DNA of 40,249 bases, from the NCBI GenBank assembly GCA_003559095.1, contig PWMW01000401.1:1-40249 (forward strand). The letters are read 5' to 3'. Made by a program: the position numbers and the translations under genes. Below are positions 25,573 to 34,065 of this stretch, piece by piece. Every line of letters starts with the position of its first letter. Position 1 is the stretch's first letter. A model generated the notes under the pieces. That model was not told the DNA's origin and did not search any database. It saw only the letters and a list, made by a program, of their open reading frames with translations. The DNA is from Clostridiales bacterium (lineage in GTDB: Bacteria > Bacillota > Limnochordia > Darwinibacteriales > B1SED10-159).

Positions 25573-26778
25573 ATGCACCCATTAATGAAACACGTTCATC
25601 GGTTGTCCGTCCAGATTGGTCCCCGAGGTTCCGGGACACCACGCGAGGCAGAGGCCGCAGACTGGCTGGTGCAGAGGTTCAAAGCCATGGGCTACCAAGC
25701 ATCGGTGAACACCTTCCGGACTGTGGGCAGCTTCTCCTACGTGCAGATGTTCTTTTTCGGAGGCATCCTGGCCGCGTTCGGGTTGAGCTTCGTCCATCCG
25801 CTGCTGGGTGTGCTGCTGGCTCTGCCGCTGCTGGTTCTTTACGTGCTGGACGTGGAGACCCGCTTCAGCATCGCTCCCTACTTTGCCAAACGAGCCAGTC
25901 AGAATATCCGGGCGTGGCGCGAAGACGATGCCACAAGCCATATCCGCATCACAGGGGATGAAGAACGCCTGGACAGTATCGTGATTATGGCTCACTATGA
26001 TTCATCACGGGCGGCCTTGAACTTTCACCCGAAGATGGTCAAAGGATTTCGCAGTTCCTTCTTCCTTGTATTCGCTTCCCTGGCAGCCATAACCTTTTTT
26101 CTCGTGCTCCGCAGCATTCCTGCTCTGGCCCCTTGGGAGACCCCACTGACGTGGGCTTCCGTGCCCTTCGCTGCCTACTTGGTCATTGTTCTGCTGATGC
26201 TGGCCCATCGCGAACTGTTCTGCCAGTATACACCAGGAGCCAACGACAATGCCTCGGGCGTGGCGGTGATGCTGGGCGTGGCCGCTCGGCTGGCGAAGCA
26301 TCCCCTGCCCGGTCTGAACGTGGAGTTCGTGGCCACTGGGGCGGAAGAGGCAGGCACATTCGGCTGCCTGGATTACATCAAGCAGTACGGTTTGGAAGGC
26401 AAGACATTTATTAACTTGGACAACCTGGGCCAAGGCCAACTGTTCGCAGCGGAAGCTGAAGGTATCGTCCGCCGCTACCCGGCAGACAGCGACCTGTTGA
26501 GCCAAATCCAGCAAGTGGCACAGGCCAAGCCAGCGCTGCCCATTGCCATCAGGCCCTATCGACTGCTCACCACCGACGCCACCCCCATCCTAGTCCGGGG
26601 TGGGCGAGCCGTGAGCATTATGGCCTGCGCTGAGGACGGTTCGCTGCCTAACTGGCATTGGATCACAGACACATCCAGTCACGTGGAACCGCAGAATCTG
26701 AAGCTGGCTGAAGAGTTGGTGTATCGTATTCTGCAAGAACGCGGGAGGGTTTTCCATGACACAGAGGCCACCGGATGA
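25573..26778 (+). CDS. Membrane-anchored M28-family zinc aminopeptidase
   Basis: This 401-residue metallopeptidase of the M28 family starts at ATG 25573, after TTTGGAGG. Zinc-ligand motifs are in order: His141 and Asp143 (AHYDSS), bridging Asp225 (GANDNASG), catalytic and ligand Glu258/Glu259 (GAEEAG), Asp in FINLDNLG and the last His in DTSSHVEP. Four hydrophobic segments (about 57-75, 76-93, 161-180 and 195-211) make it a membrane protein. Two of them are inserted between the first and second zinc ligands, an uncommon layout. The peptidase part would need to fold around that helical hairpin. It overlaps msrB by 23 bp, so the two are coupled. Peptide substrate and the side of the membrane are unknown. 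Confidence 0.88.
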   Translation: MHPLMKHVHRLSVQIGPRGSGTPREAEAADWLVQRFKAMGYQASVNTFRTVGSFSYVQMFFFGGILAAFGLSFVHPLLGVLLALPLLVLYVLDVETRFSIAPYFAKRASQNIRAWREDDATSHIRITGDEERLDSIVIMAHYDSSRAALNFHPKMVKGFRSSFFLVFASLAAITFFLVLRSIPALAPWETPLTWASVPFAAYLVIVLLMLAHRELFCQYTPGANDNASGVAVMLGVAARLAKHPLPGLNVEFVATGAEEAGTFGCLDYIKQYGLEGKTFINLDNLGQGQLFAAEAEGIVRRYPADSDLLSQIQQVAQAKPALPIAIRPYRLLTTDATPILVRGGRAVSIMACAEDGSLPNWHWITDTSSHVEPQNLKLAEELVYRILQERGRVFHDTEATG

Positions 26779-27238
26779 TGGAACCATAAAGGACGGCACA
26801 GCACAGCCAAAGTTTCCCATACACCATAGTGACGAAGAATGGCGGCGCCGGCTCAGCCCCGAAGGCTACCACGTTCTGCGGGAACACGGTACCGAACCGC
26901 CTTTTCGCAACGCCTACCATGACAACAAGCAGGTGGGGATTTATGAGTGTGCCGGCTGCGGCAATGCTTTGTTCTCGTCGCGGCACAAATATGATTCGGG
27001 CTCGGGTTGGCCCAGCTTCACCCAACCCCTCAATGATACGGCCATCGGAACAAAAACCGATACGTCGCTGCTGATGGTGCGCGTGGAAGTGCACTGCAGT
27101 CAGTGCGGCGGTCATCTCGGCCATGTCTTCCCCGATGGCCCCAAGCCCACCGGCATGCGCTACTGCATGAACTCAGCTGCTCTGCAGTTTCGCCCCACGG
27201 GACAAAAAAAGGAGGATGACAGTTATGACACAATCTGA
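26756..27238 (+). CDS. msrB: Peptide-methionine (R)-S-oxide reductase
   Basis: It reduces the R epimer of methionine sulfoxide in proteins. It has 160 residues. Zinc is held by Cys65-x2-Cys68 and Cys114-x2-Cys117. GSGWPSF and VHCSQCGGHLGHVFPDGP are present, and the catalytic nucleophile is Cys137 in MRYCMNSAALQF. The resolving Cys common near residue 60 in some members is not obvious, so recycling may use thioredoxin directly or through Cys/sulfenate chemistry (inference). The gene begins inside the 3' end of the M28 peptidase gene and ends inside the start of the MsrA-like gene. All three are therefore one operon. Confidence 0.95.
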   Translation: MTQRPPDDGTIKDGTAQPKFPIHHSDEEWRRRLSPEGYHVLREHGTEPPFRNAYHDNKQVGIYECAGCGNALFSSRHKYDSGSGWPSFTQPLNDTAIGTKTDTSLLMVRVEVHCSQCGGHLGHVFPDGPKPTGMRYCMNSAALQFRPTGQKKEDDSYDTI

Positions 27239-27884
27239 TCACGATCATTCACCACTGCTCCAGGAACTGGAATATGCTGTGTTCTCTTTGGGCTCATATT
27301 GGCGGGCTGATGCCAACTTTGGTCAAATCCCCGGGGTGCTCAAGACCTGGGTGGGGCTGGCCACCGGCGAAACCGTCGGCCCCGTGGAAGCTGTGGAAGT
27401 ATGGTTCCATCCCAAGCGCATCAGCTATCACGCGCTGATCCGCTGGTTCTGGGACAGCATTAACCCCCAAAAACTGCCGGAACAACCCCGTTACCAGCCG
27501 GCCATCTTCGCCGTCGATGACAAGCAGGCAAAGGCCGCGCGGCGTTCGGTGGTGGAGATGGAGTTCAAGTTCAAAAAGGAACTGCACAGCCTGGTGCAGC
27601 CCTTGGCAAACTTTGAGGCCGCTGCCCAGGAACACCAAAAGTACTATCTGCAGAACAACCCCCAAGCGCTGGCGGTGCTTCACCCCATATTCGCCAACCT
27701 AGATGCACTGCTGAAATCCACCGCCGCGGTGCGTATTAACAGCTACTTGGGTGGATGCGCTTCCCTGGAAGAACTGGAGGAGCAGTGGGAAGCAGTACTG
27801 GCGCTGCCCGAAGAACCACCGGAACTGCAGTCGGTGCTGGCGGAGCTGCCCCGCATCACGGCTGCTGAAGAAGGGCAGAATTGA
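27225..27884 (+). CDS. MsrA-like protein lacking the catalytic cysteine
   Basis: This 219-residue protein has the peptide-methionine (S)-S-oxide reductase fold. ATG 27225 is set by AAAAGGAGG 9 bp upstream, and the gene overlaps msrB by 14 bp. The nucleophile position of the GCFWG motif reads GSYW, with Ser24 (codon TCA) for Cys. The only Cys in the protein is in YLGGCASLEE near the C-terminus. Other features survive: PGVLKTWVG, a Glu in GPVEAVEV matching the GHAE site, ISYHALIRWFWDS and the HQKYYLQNNP substrate block. It is a probable pseudoenzyme or a binder of oxidised methionine, perhaps aiding MsrB. I recall a Ser variant of this motif in the plant MSRA5 group, so it may be an old clade and not recent decay. 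The reading frame is intact. Confidence 0.85.
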   Translation: MTQSDHDHSPLLQELEYAVFSLGSYWRADANFGQIPGVLKTWVGLATGETVGPVEAVEVWFHPKRISYHALIRWFWDSINPQKLPEQPRYQPAIFAVDDKQAKAARRSVVEMEFKFKKELHSLVQPLANFEAAAQEHQKYYLQNNPQALAVLHPIFANLDALLKSTAAVRINSYLGGCASLEELEEQWEAVLALPEEPPELQSVLAELPRITAAEEGQN

Positions 27885-27901
27885 GCTGCTGGTCCGAACA
27901 G

Positions 27902-27941
27902 AAAAAACCACAGAGGCACTGGCCATGGCCAGTGCCTCTGT
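27902..27941 (-). terminator. Terminator between msr operon and SUMF gene (32-bp perfect palindrome)
   Basis: Positions 27910-27941 are a perfect palindrome with 16-bp arms. On the minus strand GG and six T follow, so it ends the SUMF-domain gene. On the plus strand the tail is CCTTCATGTT, so termination of the msr operon there would be weaker but possible. Confidence 0.8.
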
Positions 27942-27999
27942 CCTTCATGTTATGCGGCGCTGACTGCGCCCCTTTGGCTCAATCCTGCACCAGCTGCCT

Positions 28000-30126
28000 T
28001 CACGGCGTGCGGACTAGCCGGAAACCCAGATGATTGTAGACACCGCTGGGATCGTAGCTGTTGGAAATCCCCACCTGCAGGTAACTGGAGTTATACAGCC
28101 AAGCGCCACCGCGGCGAATTCGCGACGCTTCATCGGCGGTGAAGCACCATTCCAGAACATTCCCACTCATGTCATAAAGACCTAATTGGTTGGGTTCCTT
28201 CCTGGCTACCGGTTGGGTCTTTTCGCCACTGTTCTCAATGAACCAAGCCACAGCGCGCGTGGCCATGACGTCTTCGTGATGGCCGCTGGCACCGCTGGCA
28301 TAGTGACCCGGCGTCCAAAAGTGCCCGCTGTCCCGTGGGAACTCCAAAGCCCCTGCCCAAGGATCCGATCCTTGGTAGCGCGCTGCCAATTCCCATTCCT
28401 CACTGGTGGGCAGGCGGAAGCCATCGGTGTCCAGGGCCACGACATTGTCCACGGCCTCTGCATCTAGAGCATCCCGCAGCACTTGACCCCTGTTCACATA
28501 TACTGGTTGAAAACCTTGGTATTCCGAGAGCGCATTGGCCCACACAACAGCGTCACGCCAGCTGATACGCGTTACAGGTTCATAGCGCCGCGACGTGGGC
28601 GGTGCGCCATTGGCGCCACTGCTGCCTTCACGGCCCACATTGGCAAAGGTATAACCGTTCTCCAAGGCCCATTTGCGGATGCTGTACCAAAGCTCGTAGG
28701 TCACGGGTGTTTCAGCGATCCAAAAGTCGTTCTCTACTTCGCCGGTTGCCACATTCTGCACACCCATAGGAAAGCTGAGACCTGGAGCTAAGCGCATGGC
28801 AACAGGCATACCCAGAATGTCATATTCCACTCTGTCCCCAATATCCACTTGCCGGAACTCCAACTCATCATCGGGACGATCCAGCACCAGATAACCGGGT
28901 CCGAAGAGCCACCCTTCTTTTAAGGCTGACGCTCGGACTTCACCGATAACATGGGTCTTTTCCCAGTAACCTTCGGCGTCTGTCTGCACCGATGTTAGAA
29001 GATTATGGAACACCACGTCCACATCTTCCACGCCTCGGCCTTGGATGTCCACCACACGGCCGGCCACATCATAAGGCACGTGGATCACAATGTCGGTAGT
29101 GCTGAACTGTGCGGTCCCCCGCAGCACATGCACACCGCCGCTCAAGGCGGTGAATGTAACTTCATTGCCTTCTTCCGGTTCAATGGTTCCTTCGCCTTGA
29201 ATCATGCTCCAACGGATAGGAATGTCCACCACCTGATCATCCACATCCACCACAGACGCAGAGACCAAAGCACTGTCCCCGGGCTGCATGAAGAGACTAC
29301 CCCGCGGCAGCGTTCGAATCACCGGCAGCGGGGGAATCTCTACGGTCACCACCGTACTTTCATAGAGGTCGGCAACTATCTCCAGATCCATGTAGTCTTC
29401 ACCGTTGGTGACGCGAATGGTCTGATTGGCTCCCATAAGGCGGATCGGTTCGGACCAATCTCGCACGTCCGCCGTGGCGTAATCACCTTCCACTTCGAGG
29501 AAGAAATTTTCCACGGGGTTCTCCACTACAAACTCCACATCAAACAGTTGAATCAGCTGCGGCGGTGTCAGCAGATAATTGGCCAACAGCACCATGGTCT
29601 CGCCCTCTTCCAGGACAAAGCGCCCGGAAGCGGCCTCCTGGTTGCGGGTGATGTTAATGTCCAGTGAGCCAACGGGGAAATCCCGCAGACGGCGGTTGGT
29701 GTCGCCGTAATAGATACCATTAATTTCAATGCGACCACCACTCTGCGGCAGACTGCGCAGTTCCAGCGTTCCCGTGCGCAGCCCCACAACGATTATGGAC
29801 GGCTCGTCGGGAAGCACATCCATCTGGACGGCCACGGGCTCAAGCTGCAGGTTGATTGTCACCGATTTCATGGACTCCACCGTCACATCCAACACTTGCT
29901 CGGCATAGCCCTCTTTGCGGGTAACCAAGACATGCTGCCCCGGCGGCAGTGGCAGCACGAACAGCTCCCCGGGCTGGGTCACTCCCTGCAGTTCCTCCTC
30001 CATGAACACCTCAACCCCGGCCACCGTCTGGATCACTACGTATCCAGGCATCGCAGCTCCCACGGGATACGCCAGTCCAAGCAGCAGCACCATGACCAAC
30101 AGCCATTGCAATCCTGTCTTCGGCAT
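28000..30126 (-). CDS. Secreted multidomain protein: PEGA-like, Ig/carboxypeptidase-regulatory-like and C-terminal SUMF1 (formylglycine-generating-enzyme fold) domains
   Basis: The 708-residue protein has a Sec signal peptide at 1-25 (cleavage near PVGAA) without a lipobox Cys. AAAGGAG precedes ATG 30126. Next comes a PEGA-type domain (about 28-95: GYVVIQTVAGVEVFMEEE... LPPGQHVLVTRKEGY) and a second PEGA-like segment near 120-200. Beta-rich Ig-like segments follow (about 270-360) and a carboxypeptidase-regulatory-like repeat (VAGRVVDIQGRGVEDVDVVF). The last 270 residues are a SUMF1/FGE-sulfatase domain: PVTYELWYSIRKWALENGY, PVTRISWRDAVVWANALSEY, GFRLPTSEEWELAAR, GLYDMSGNVLEWC and RIRRGGAW. 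One Cys remains there, so formylglycine-generating activity is unlikely. A binding domain is more likely. It is a single gene with its own terminator. Confidence 0.8.
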   Translation of the reverse strand: MPKTGLQWLLVMVLLLGLAYPVGAAMPGYVVIQTVAGVEVFMEEELQGVTQPGELFVLPLPPGQHVLVTRKEGYAEQVLDVTVESMKSVTINLQLEPVAVQMDVLPDEPSIIVVGLRTGTLELRSLPQSGGRIEINGIYYGDTNRRLRDFPVGSLDINITRNQEAASGRFVLEEGETMVLLANYLLTPPQLIQLFDVEFVVENPVENFFLEVEGDYATADVRDWSEPIRLMGANQTIRVTNGEDYMDLEIVADLYESTVVTVEIPPLPVIRTLPRGSLFMQPGDSALVSASVVDVDDQVVDIPIRWSMIQGEGTIEPEEGNEVTFTALSGGVHVLRGTAQFSTTDIVIHVPYDVAGRVVDIQGRGVEDVDVVFHNLLTSVQTDAEGYWEKTHVIGEVRASALKEGWLFGPGYLVLDRPDDELEFRQVDIGDRVEYDILGMPVAMRLAPGLSFPMGVQNVATGEVENDFWIAETPVTYELWYSIRKWALENGYTFANVGREGSSGANGAPPTSRRYEPVTRISWRDAVVWANALSEYQGFQPVYVNRGQVLRDALDAEAVDNVVALDTDGFRLPTSEEWELAARYQGSDPWAGALEFPRDSGHFWTPGHYASGASGHHEDVMATRAVAWFIENSGEKTQPVARKEPNQLGLYDMSGNVLEWCFTADEASRIRRGGAWLYNSSYLQVGISNSYDPSGVYNHLGFRLVRTP

Positions 30127-30430
30127 ACACGTCGCTCCTTTCGGGGATTCTCACATCATAATCCACGGCATGCGCACGCGGCGATGCACTGATCTTCCAA
30201 GGTTATCCTTCTCAATCAGATGTGAATTTTCCTTCCTTTCCGCCATTGTGTCCACAAATAATGCCGCGATCGCCTCCCAGTGGTTCAGATGCCTTACAGG
30301 ACAAATACAGCGCGAGCCACGGACGCGGCTCGCGCTGGTTCTACTGCTGCAGTGAAAAAACGAGTGCTACGTTTGCTGCAATTGCTTTGACATGCGGCCA
30401 AAGCTTGCTGGGAACCACCAGACGGCTGTG
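30127..30430. other. Intergenic region between the SUMF gene and the second ADP-dependent kinase
   Basis: This 304-bp gap holds the terminator at 30309-30336 and, downstream of it on the minus strand, the leader of the SUMF gene. No tRNA, conserved small ORF or convincing promoter is visible. A TTGACA at about 30384 on the plus strand has no matching -10. Confidence 0.5.
30309..30336 (-). terminator. Likely terminator after the rbsK / ADP-dependent kinase unit
   Basis: Arms AGCGCGAGCC and GGCTCGCGCT flank an 8-base loop. On the minus strand GTATTTGT follows, a modest T-rich tail. It lies about 95 bp beyond the kinase stop codon. Confidence 0.6.
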
Positions 30431-31858
30431 TCACTGGCCAGGCTCGTTCAAAGCCAAACTTACTTCGGCAGCAAAGGCCGCCGAGGAAACGGTGTCGCCC
30501 ATGCCCACCGTGCTTACAGGTTTGGGCATAATGTGAGCCGGCACCACCAGACAGTAATGATCGTCACCTGCGAAGATTCCCGTTTCCACGAAATCGTCGG
30601 CCACGGGCAGACCTGCCGCTGTTGCCAAATCGGCAAAGTCCTGCAGCTGCTGCAGTCCCACATCGGACAGGGGTTCGTGTTCCATCTGCTCCAAATCCGC
30701 TAAAGGTACCGCTCCGCCCTGCTTCGCCTTGACAGCATTGACCGCCGACGCAAAGAGGCAGGATTGGCGAACATGCTCAGGGCTCACAGGATAGGGTTTC
30801 TTGAGCAGCATAATATAGTATCCCAGGTTGTGCAGATGAATCCGCGGCACCTGCAGTTCACGGGATAAGGCTAAGACCCCTTGATAAATGGTAAAGGCCC
30901 GTTCGTTTTCGGCAATGTTCTTGGCTTCCTCCGCATACCCGAACTCTTCAAGGACCTTCGTGATCTCATTCTCATTGATGCCGAAGCTATCAAAATTCGG
31001 CACCAGTTCCCAGAGCAGTTTTTTCTCATCAGCTACGGTCCGCATGGGAACATACTCCATATGCAGACGCAGTGTGGGATGGTTCTGTTTCAAAAGACCC
31101 AGCTGACGCAGGCTTAACTGCAAAAACGAGTCCAGATCCTCCGCCCGGCCCGTCACCTTGCCATGGTGATAACCTGCCATGAAACCTACGTCCACGGTCT
31201 CACCCACTGTCGGCAGCAGCGGTTCAATGGTTTCATCAAAGGCCATGGCCGCTTTGGGATTGCGGGTTCCCAGAATGATGCGATTGGCCCGCGGTGTGGT
31301 AATGGCGCCGGCCGGGAACTCGTAGGTCTCACCCTTGGGGTATTCGAAAATGAAGTTTACTTTTGTCCAGGTGTCATGGACGCCTTCCTTGATAGGAACC
31401 CAATGCAGTCTTCCATCATCAATACGCGGAAACTGGACGTTTTCATTATAGAACGCCGCTTGTTCCGCGGATAGCACAGGGTTATAGACATAAGCCGGCG
31501 CCTCTAGGGCGGCCATCTGATTGGCAATAATGCCAGCCTGCCCTCCCATGGCTTCTGTCATCTGGGGAAACACCTTGTGGAACCAATCACTCATGCCGAT
31601 ATCCACCACATCATAATACGATTTGCCCTGTCCTAGACATTCCTGCAGTAAGCAGCAGAATTGCTCCGGAGTTTCGATGGGCGAAGGCGGGGTACTAGGC
31701 CCTTCGGCCAGCGCTTGTGGGGTTTCCTTTTCAATGTTCAAGATGTCCTGCGGCCGCACCTGGATCACTACATCAACATTGGCGTTGAATGCGGCGAACG
31801 TCCGGGCCGACAGCCTCGTCTGTGTTACTGCTTCCTGCAGATATGTCTGCCAAACCAT
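30431..31858 (-). CDS. ADP-dependent glucokinase/phosphofructokinase family sugar kinase, copy 2
   Basis: This second ADP-specific sugar kinase has 475 residues and starts at ATG 31858 with GGGAGG 9 bp upstream. It is collinear with copy 1 from FAAFNANVD (residues 22-29) to the end, but clearly diverged. Key motifs are kept: MGGQAGIIANQMAAL near 104, HXE as His266-Met-Glu268, NXXE as Asn295-Glu298, and GMGD with catalytic Asp455. LHNLGYYIMLLKKPYPVSPE matches a block in copy 1, so the two are paralogues and not unrelated ribokinase-fold proteins. It differs from copy 1 mainly at residues 35-65, where a Pro-rich loop (EGPSTPPSP) occurs, in the lid region. It follows rbsK by 29 bp, so a role in ribose, hexose or hexose-phosphate phosphorylation with ADP is likely. 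Substrate is not decided by sequence. Confidence 0.9.
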   Translation of the reverse strand: MVWQTYLQEAVTQTRLSARTFAAFNANVDVVIQVRPQDILNIEKETPQALAEGPSTPPSPIETPEQFCCLLQECLGQGKSYYDVVDIGMSDWFHKVFPQMTEAMGGQAGIIANQMAALEAPAYVYNPVLSAEQAAFYNENVQFPRIDDGRLHWVPIKEGVHDTWTKVNFIFEYPKGETYEFPAGAITTPRANRIILGTRNPKAAMAFDETIEPLLPTVGETVDVGFMAGYHHGKVTGRAEDLDSFLQLSLRQLGLLKQNHPTLRLHMEYVPMRTVADEKKLLWELVPNFDSFGINENEITKVLEEFGYAEEAKNIAENERAFTIYQGVLALSRELQVPRIHLHNLGYYIMLLKKPYPVSPEHVRQSCLFASAVNAVKAKQGGAVPLADLEQMEHEPLSDVGLQQLQDFADLATAAGLPVADDFVETGIFAGDDHYCLVVPAHIMPKPVSTVGMGDTVSSAAFAAEVSLALNEPGQ

Positions 31859-31887
31859 TCCTAAGTTCCTCCCTTAACTGCCAAGAC

Positions 31888-32835
31888 TCATGAACTGCTG
31901 TGTCGTACTGCATCTTCCTCGTCCAAAAACTGCTCTACTTCAGCCCGAGTGGGCATGGATGGCTGCGCTCCGGGCCTGGTAACGGCAATGGCTGCGGCGG
32001 CATTTGCCATTTTTGCCGCAGATAACAGTGTTTTCCCTTCGGCTAAGGCCACTGCTAGACCGCCGGAAAAGGCGTCGCCCGCTGCTACAGTATCCACAGG
32101 CTTGACGCTGTGGGCCGGGATGTGAAATTCACCCATCTGGTTGCAACCATACACACCGCCGCTGCCCAGGGTAATAACAACATGTTCCACGCCTCTACTC
32201 AAAAGTACCTTGGCGGCTTTGCGGGCCGTAGACTTCGAGGACACCGTCACCCCGGTGAGCAGCGAAGCCTCACTTTCATTGGGGGTGATAACCGTAATGG
32301 CCGGGTACAAATCATTGGGCAGTTCCTGGGCCGGCGCTGGATTCAGGATAACCTTTTTGCCCAGATCAGCTGCCATACGAATCACGTATTCCACCGTACT
32401 TAGAGGTATCTCCAGTTGCAGAACGATCATATCCGCTCGTTTCATAGCTCCCGCGGCCACATCGATATCCCGGGGTGAACAGGCTCCGTTAGCTCCCGGG
32501 ACCACAATGATCCGGTTCTGCCCGGCATCTTCTAAGATGATGAACGCCACGCCCGAAGCCACGTGGGGATCTTGGGATATATAGCGTGTGTCAACACCTT
32601 CCTCCTTCAAGCTTTCCAGTTGCTCACGGCCAAAGGCATCATAGCCCAACCGTCCCAGCATGGTCACCTGTGCTCCCAGACGAGCCGCCGAAACTGCCTG
32701 ATTGGCCCCCTTGCCTCCGAAAAAGCGGTCAAACTGCTTTCCCGTAATGGTCTCACCCGCGTCGGGAATGCGGTCCGCAGTAACCACCAGGTCCATATTG
32801 AGACTGCCGATTACCAAAATCTTCGCAGGTTTCAC
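31888..32835 (-). CDS. rbsK: Ribokinase
   Basis: It phosphorylates D-ribose to ribose 5-phosphate with ATP, feeding Prs and the pentose phosphate pathway. It has 315 residues. I choose GTG 32835, 8 bp after GGAGG, with TTG 32838 (5 bp) as alternative. PfkB-family signatures are present: GSLNMDLVVTADRIPDAGETI, FFGGKGANQAVSAARLGA, ILNPAPAQELP, TPNESEASLLTG and the catalytic DTVAAGDAFSGGLA. The final Asp of the AGD motif is the base. It is the first gene of a two-gene unit with the ADP-dependent kinase, so the pair joins an ATP and an ADP sugar kinase. No ribose transporter or RbsD is in the window. Confidence 0.93.
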   Translation of the reverse strand: MKPAKILVIGSLNMDLVVTADRIPDAGETITGKQFDRFFGGKGANQAVSAARLGAQVTMLGRLGYDAFGREQLESLKEEGVDTRYISQDPHVASGVAFIILEDAGQNRIIVVPGANGACSPRDIDVAAGAMKRADMIVLQLEIPLSTVEYVIRMAADLGKKVILNPAPAQELPNDLYPAITVITPNESEASLLTGVTVSSKSTARKAAKVLLSRGVEHVVITLGSGGVYGCNQMGEFHIPAHSVKPVDTVAAGDAFSGGLAVALAEGKTLLSAAKMANAAAAIAVTRPGAQPSMPTRAEVEQFLDEEDAVRHSSS

Positions 32836-32967
32836 CAAGTCCGCCTCCTTTAATGATCCTCTTTAAAATTCTTGACGAGAGGGGGAAATCCCTGTCGCTT
32901 TCGGCAATCGGCCTGGGAAATTTTCCGTTGGCAGTCAGCGGCCACTTGCGGACGGCCAGCACCGAGG

Positions 32968-34032
32968 TTACTTCTGGGGGCGCCGTCGCTTCACAATACC
33001 CCGCAGCAGACGTCCGAGGATGTCCGAGCCGGTGATGATACGTTTTTCTGTGGGCGTCCAGAGAAGAATCAAATCCTTATCAATCACATCATCGGCGGCC
33101 GTGATTGGATCTACCTGCAGCCGCTCCAGCGCTTGACCCAAGGGATACTGGGGATCCGTTACAATCAGGGGTCGGTGACAAAATGCCAAAGGGTCTACAG
33201 GATCTTGACCCGCCATAAGCTGGCGCAGCAGCAAATGGGTGTTGATGACCTGATGCGGCCGCTCTTGTTGGTCCACCAGCACAACCCACTTCTTCCCGGA
33301 ATCAGCCAACTTCTGCGAAAGGTCGGTTTGATCATCCACTGCCTGTTGTTCATCCTTCGTCCATGGCCCGGCTGGGTGCAGGGGCGGCAAATCTGGCATG
33401 CCCTCGACGAAGGGCACCTGCACAATGCTCCGGGGATCCAGCGGTTCGCCTTCCGCTGCCACCGGCAGGTCATCCAGAGCCATGAAATTGATGGCACCTC
33501 TGATTTCTGCCCGGCCCAGGTCTGTGTGGCCGTGGCTGGCTTGATGCCGCAGTACATTGGCCAGCTCAGCTTCGCGCAGCCACGGAATGGTCTCGGGACC
33601 CACCGTGGCATCCAGCAGCAGCGCAAAAGGTTTGGCCACGGGCCACAAAAGCACTCTGTACACCTGCAGCAGCGGCGATAGGGCGTGAACCACCTTGAAG
33701 GCATGCCGCGCAAAGAACGCCTGCGGAATGATCTCGCCGACAACGGTAATAACCACGGTAGAAAAGAAAAAGGAAGCGAAACCCAGGAGGACCGACTCGG
33801 CCAACAGTGTCAGCAGCACATTGATACTGACATTGGCCCAGAGGATGGTAACGAGGGTATAATTGGCGTCCTGCCGCAGCGCCAGGATTTTCTCGGCGTC
33901 CTTATTGCCGCCCCGGACCGCTGCTTCCAAACGCAGGCGGCTGAGGCTGAATACCGCCAAGTTTAAGCCCGATAAGGAAGCAGATTGCGTGATGCAGACC
34001 ACAATGGCGAGCCACAAAAGTGCTGTATTCAT
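32968..34032 (-). CDS. CNNM/DUF21-type membrane protein with degenerate CBS-like region
   Basis: The 354-residue protein starts at ATG 34032 with GGGAG 9 bp upstream. Three or four membrane segments occupy residues 3-140. They include ITQSASLSGLNLAVFSLSRLRLEAA (the DUF21 first helix with its helical turn), YTLVTILWANVSINVLLT and the hairpin FASFFFSTVVITVVGEIIPQAFFAR, whose GEIIPQ motif is typical of CNNM/CorB proteins. The cytosolic part (about 190-340) resembles a pair of CBS motifs (SIVQVPFVEGMP..., KKWVVLVDQQERPHQVI, DLILLWTPTEKRIITGSDIL). It lacks the usual CorC_HlyC C-terminal domain. Family members move or sense Mg2+. The gene has a long structured leader and is separated from rbsK by about 130 bp. 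Confidence 0.82.
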   Translation of the reverse strand: MNTALLWLAIVVCITQSASLSGLNLAVFSLSRLRLEAAVRGGNKDAEKILALRQDANYTLVTILWANVSINVLLTLLAESVLLGFASFFFSTVVITVVGEIIPQAFFARHAFKVVHALSPLLQVYRVLLWPVAKPFALLLDATVGPETIPWLREAELANVLRHQASHGHTDLGRAEIRGAINFMALDDLPVAAEGEPLDPRSIVQVPFVEGMPDLPPLHPAGPWTKDEQQAVDDQTDLSQKLADSGKKWVVLVDQQERPHQVINTHLLLRQLMAGQDPVDPLAFCHRPLIVTDPQYPLGQALERLQVDPITAADDVIDKDLILLWTPTEKRIITGSDILGRLLRGIVKRRRPQK

Positions 34033-34065
34033 CGGCGATGTCTCCCTTCGCTCACTACACTGCAC

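Noticed and set aside
27294-27296. Possible selenocysteine codon at the MsrA nucleophile
   Set aside because: The codon is TCA (Ser), not TGA, so it is not a selenoprotein site.
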